Source of the DNA: Planctomycetota bacterium
Lineage (GTDB): Bacteria > Planctomycetota > Phycisphaerae > Sedimentisphaerales > Anaerobacaceae
DNA length: 6,759 nucleotides
NCBI GenBank assembly: GCA_020344865.1
Contig: CP070830.1
Span: 1,082,650 to 1,089,408, forward strand
Direction: 5' to 3'
Shown: positions 6,172 through 6,759 of the stretch, in pieces
Layout of the letters: each line of letters starts with the position of its first letter
Numbering within the stretch: position 1 is the first letter of the stretch
Notes under the pieces: generated by a model
Seen by the model: the letters and a program-made list of their open reading frames with translations, nothing else
The model's database searches: none
What the model was told of the DNA's origin: nothing
Position numbers and translations under genes: made by a program

Positions 6172-6759
6172 ATGCAAAAAGAAATTAACCGAAGAGACCT
6201 TCTCAAATTCGCAGCCGCAGGCGGTGCTGCTTACCTCGCCGCCCCGGGCATGTCGGCATTTTGTGCCCGGCCCCAGACAAGCAAGCTTATTAGCCCCGGA
6301 TGCAGAAGGTCAAAAGTAAAAGTGGCAAAGATATACCTGGGCATCCCACAAAGTCACTATCCTAATCCCGATTTGGACCTGAAAAAGGAGGTGCGATTTT
6401 ACGAATCAGAATTCGCAAAACACAAAAACGAGCTGGCGGATGTGGATTTTGTTGTCGATGAATTAGTGAGCTCCGTTGAGCAGCTCAACAAATCCAGGGA
6501 CAAGTTAAAAGGAGCTGACGGCATCCTCGCCATTCACCTGACTCTTTGGACAATGCCAATCCTAAACGAAATCATCAGCCTGGGCCGACCTACTATGGTT
6601 TTCTCTTCGCCATATTCCGGGCACGAATGGCATAATCTCACCGCCGTTTACAGGCAGCAGAAAAACCATCATCTCGAATGTCTCCTTACCAGCGACTACT
6701 CTCAACTGGCTGCTGCAATAAGACCGTTCCGCGCTATCCATCATCTAAGAGAAGCCAAG
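6172..6759 (+). CDS. Tat-exported protein, probable sugar-isomerase-like (L-fucose/L-arabinose isomerase type) N-terminus; 3' end missing
   Basis: The frame is open for 196 codons from ATG 6172 to the right edge, so the C-terminus is outside. AAAGGAG (6159-6165) sits 6 nt before the ATG, an excellent ribosome-binding site. The N-terminus is a twin-arginine signal: NRRDLLKFAAAGGAAYLAAPG (R7, R8, hydrophobic core about 13-26), with likely cleavage around residues 29-33. It should therefore fold in the cytoplasm, perhaps with a cofactor or metal, before export. The mature part alternates strands and helices in Rossmann fashion: KVAKIYLG (50-57), DVDFVVDELV (90-99), GADGILAIHLTL (114-125), RPTMVFSSPYSGHEWH (139-154), RPFRAIHHLREAK (184-196). 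The pattern recalls the first domain of fucose/arabinose isomerase-like proteins, several of which carry Tat signals in planctomycetes; this is from memory. Catalytic residues of those enzymes lie further on, so activity is not established. Confidence 0.88.
   Translation, partial: MQKEINRRDLLKFAAAGGAAYLAAPGMSAFCARPQTSKLISPGCRRSKVKVAKIYLGIPQSHYPNPDLDLKKEVRFYESEFAKHKNELADVDFVVDELVSSVEQLNKSRDKLKGADGILAIHLTLWTMPILNEIISLGRPTMVFSSPYSGHEWHNLTAVYRQQKNHHLECLLTSDYSQLAAAIRPFRAIHHLREAK

Noticed and set aside
5945..6319. 124-codon open frame on the + strand
   Set aside because: It runs through the palindromes and overlaps, in another frame, the Tat-signal gene that has a strong ribosome-binding site and a recognisable signal peptide. 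Its own start lacks a ribosome-binding site and its product is arginine- and proline-rich without domain features.
1..6759. CRISPR array, tRNA or insertion sequence
   Set aside because: No regularly spaced direct repeats, no tRNA cloverleaf or CCA-type 3' end, and no transposase-like reading frame were seen on either strand.

Overview
The window looks like a piece of a bacterial chromosome, most likely from a Planctomycetota genome of the Phycisphaerae type. That assignment is an inference. It rests on moderate GC, a mix of TTG and ATG starts, a soluble sensor kinase paired with an NtrC-type regulator, and a Tat-exported protein that I recall as typical of planctomycete genomes. No rRNA or other taxonomic marker is present to confirm it.

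Layout, all genes on the + strand: (1) the C-terminal two thirds of a GspF/PilC-type inner-membrane protein of a type II secretion or type IV pilus machine, entering from the left edge (2-778). (2) A 323-bp gap with a plausible sigma70-type promoter and a structured leader (985-1064). (3) rpsO (ribosomal protein S15) followed by pnp (polynucleotide phosphorylase), the classic rpsO-pnp pair. (4) After about 100 bp, a sensor-less soluble histidine kinase and, 13 bp after its stop, a full-length sigma54-dependent NtrC-family response regulator, clearly a two-gene operon. (5) A 339-bp gap (5833-6171) packed with at least four separate inverted repeats. (6) The first 196 codons of a Tat-signal protein whose mature N-terminus resembles sugar-isomerase-like (L-fucose/L-arabinose isomerase type) Rossmann domains; it leaves the window at the right edge.

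The rpsO-pnp pair is housekeeping: S15 assembles the 30S platform, and PNPase degrades RNA and probably shares the transcript. The kinase/regulator pair would convert a cytoplasmic signal, unknown because the kinase has no input domain, into sigma54-dependent transcription. Its targets are not evident here; no convincing -24/-12 promoter precedes the downstream gene.

I see no wholly new system. The most interesting non-coding signal is the gap before the Tat gene. A 34-bp perfect-ended hairpin (5966-5999) sits between two copies of CGAAG, as if inserted with a 5-bp target duplication into another repeat-like motif. Its flanks can also pair in mutually exclusive ways with downstream sequence.
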